Shown piece after piece: positions 6,405-6,732 of a stretch of DNA of 6,732 bases. The position numbers were made by a program, and so were the translations under genes. This DNA is from Solirubrobacterales bacterium (GTDB lineage: Bacteria; Actinomycetota; Thermoleophilia; Solirubrobacterales; Solirubrobacteraceae), in assembly GCA_017354065.1 (NCBI GenBank), contig JAFMRN010000131.1:1-6732 (forward strand), in the 5' to 3' direction. Within the stretch, counting starts at the first letter, position 1. The number at the start of each line of letters is the position of its first letter. The notes beneath the pieces were generated by a model, which made no database searches, was not told the DNA's origin, and saw only the letters and a list, made by a program, of their open reading frames with translations.

Positions 6405-6422
6405 GAAAGGAGGAGGGTGTAA
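6405..6422 (+). promoter_or_regulatory. Orphan Shine-Dalgarno sequence followed by GTG-TAA
   Basis: GAAAGGAGG (6405-6413) matches nine bases of the sequence complementary to the usual bacterial 16S rRNA 3' end. It is followed after AGG by GTG TAA (6417-6422), a start codon directly followed by a stop. No ordinary start codon for a longer frame stands at a normal distance; the sensor gene starts more than 50 bases later. It may be a regulatory start-stop element, or the match may be chance in a purine-rich leader. Confidence 0.4.
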
Positions 6423-6438
6423 GGTTTTGCATTAAACC
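6423..6438. repeat. Short dyad GGTTT-N6-AAACC upstream of the sensor gene
   Basis: A 5-base inverted repeat with a 6-base centre, GGTTT (6423-6427) and AAACC (6434-6438), in the least GC-rich part of the window. The size and the position about 40 bases before the sensor start would suit a dimeric regulator operator, but a 5-base arm can occur by chance. Confidence 0.3.
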
Positions 6439-6475
6439 GTTTTCAGGCGCTTTTGCACGTAGGTATGTGGGGCTG

Positions 6476-6732
6476 GTGGACACCGAAACTGAGACTCTGA
6501 GGCGCCTCATGGATGTGGGGCGCGAGCTCCTCCAGGAGCTCGATCCTGACCTGGTGATAGATCGCATCCTCGATGAGGCCCGGCTGATGACCGGCGCTCG
6601 GTACGCGGCGCTCGGCGTCCTGAATGATGCCCGCACTGAGCTCTCGCGCTTTGTGACGCGCGGCATCGACGCGCACGGACAGCGCGTGATCGGCGAGTTC
6701 CCGCGCGGCAGGGGAGTGCTCGGGGTGTTGAT
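6476..6732 (+). CDS. GAF-domain sensor protein, DevS/DosS-like histidine kinase N-terminus, 5' part only
   Basis: The first 85 residues of a protein that runs off the right edge. Counting from the GTG at 6476, a helical lead LRRLMDVGRELLQELDPDLV (8-27) enters a GAF domain: RILDEARLMTGARYAALGVL (30-49), then RFVTRGID (58-65) and IGEFPRGRGVLGVL (72-85). This pattern is characteristic of the first GAF domain of actinobacterial DevS/DosS-type two-component sensor kinases; some of those bind heme, but the heme ligand region is not reached here. A kinase core is inferred, not seen; a GAF-containing SpoIIE-type phosphatase or diguanylate cyclase is the alternative. The start is uncertain: GTG 6467 also fits, neither has a convincing Shine-Dalgarno sequence, and the frame stays open far upstream. 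It is transcribed divergently from the ABC operon. Confidence 0.8.
   Translation, partial: MDTETETLRRLMDVGRELLQELDPDLVIDRILDEARLMTGARYAALGVLNDARTELSRFVTRGIDAHGQRVIGEFPRGRGVLGVL

Larger units (their letters stand above)
6046..6475. other. Divergent intergenic region without a recognised gene
   Basis: About 430 bases between the divergent ABC operon and the GAF sensor gene. I find no tRNA, rRNA or familiar protein here. The ABC-proximal part (6068-6255) is very GC-rich and dominated by inverted and direct repeats. The sensor-proximal part is less GC-rich: 17 of 40 bases in 6421-6460 are G or C. Promoters for both directions should lie here, but no confident -35/-10 pair could be assigned. A + strand frame in phase with the sensor is free of stops from at least 6122, but its Ser/Thr/Pro/Arg-rich translation resembles no family I know. 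Confidence 0.6.

Noticed and set aside
6439..6466. Stress-sigma (SigB/SigF-like) promoter GTTTTC...AGGTAT before the sensor gene
   Set aside because: Both boxes resemble the consensus but the 16-base gap is longer than usual for this class; with no transcript data it is no more than suggestive.
6277..6666. 129-residue - strand frame
   Set aside because: It runs antisense through the conserved GAF-domain coding sequence and its translation is Arg/Ser-rich with no recognised motif.

Overview
The window is a very GC-rich bacterial chromosome segment with a strong G/C bias at third codon positions, frequent GTG starts and tightly packed genes. Protein style (a fused circularly permuted ATP-grasp/alpha-E protein, an NMT1/THI5-type ABC transporter, a DevS-like GAF sensor) fits a high-GC actinobacterium. 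A member of the Thermoleophilia/Solirubrobacterales is my best guess, but this rests on resemblance and not on a phylogeny.

Layout. On the + strand, the 3' end of an AlkA-like DNA glycosylase gene (1-350) is followed 17 bases later by a two-gene unit. This encodes an 825-residue fusion of a circularly permuted type-2 ATP-grasp domain with an alpha-E domain (368-2845), overlapping by 4 bases a transglutaminase-like protein (2842-3726). Such pairs are predicted to form and cut or remodel amide bonds on a peptide whose identity is unknown. On the - strand, three genes run ATPase (6045-5323), permease (5326-4562), lipoprotein solute-binding protein (4565-3723), joined by two ATGA overlaps. They form one ABC importer of the NMT1/THI5-like class, whose best known members take up thiamine pyrimidine precursors. 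The two operons meet tail to tail: their stop codons share one CTAG, and an 8-bp hairpin loops around it.

From 6046 to about 6475 lies a non-coding divergent region with a 22-bp compound palindrome, a 12-mer present twice direct and once inverted, a near-perfect but orphan Shine-Dalgarno sequence, and an AT-richer patch. It leads into the start of a GAF-domain (DevS-like) sensor gene that runs off the end.

The most unusual protein is the solute-binding lipoprotein. Its N-terminal and C-terminal parts look like the NMT1/THI5 family, but most of the second lobe appears to be missing and is replaced by a Pro/Lys-rich, Cys-flanked linker. The usual aromatic/Asn/His ligand signature is also changed. 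The partner permease and ATPase look intact.
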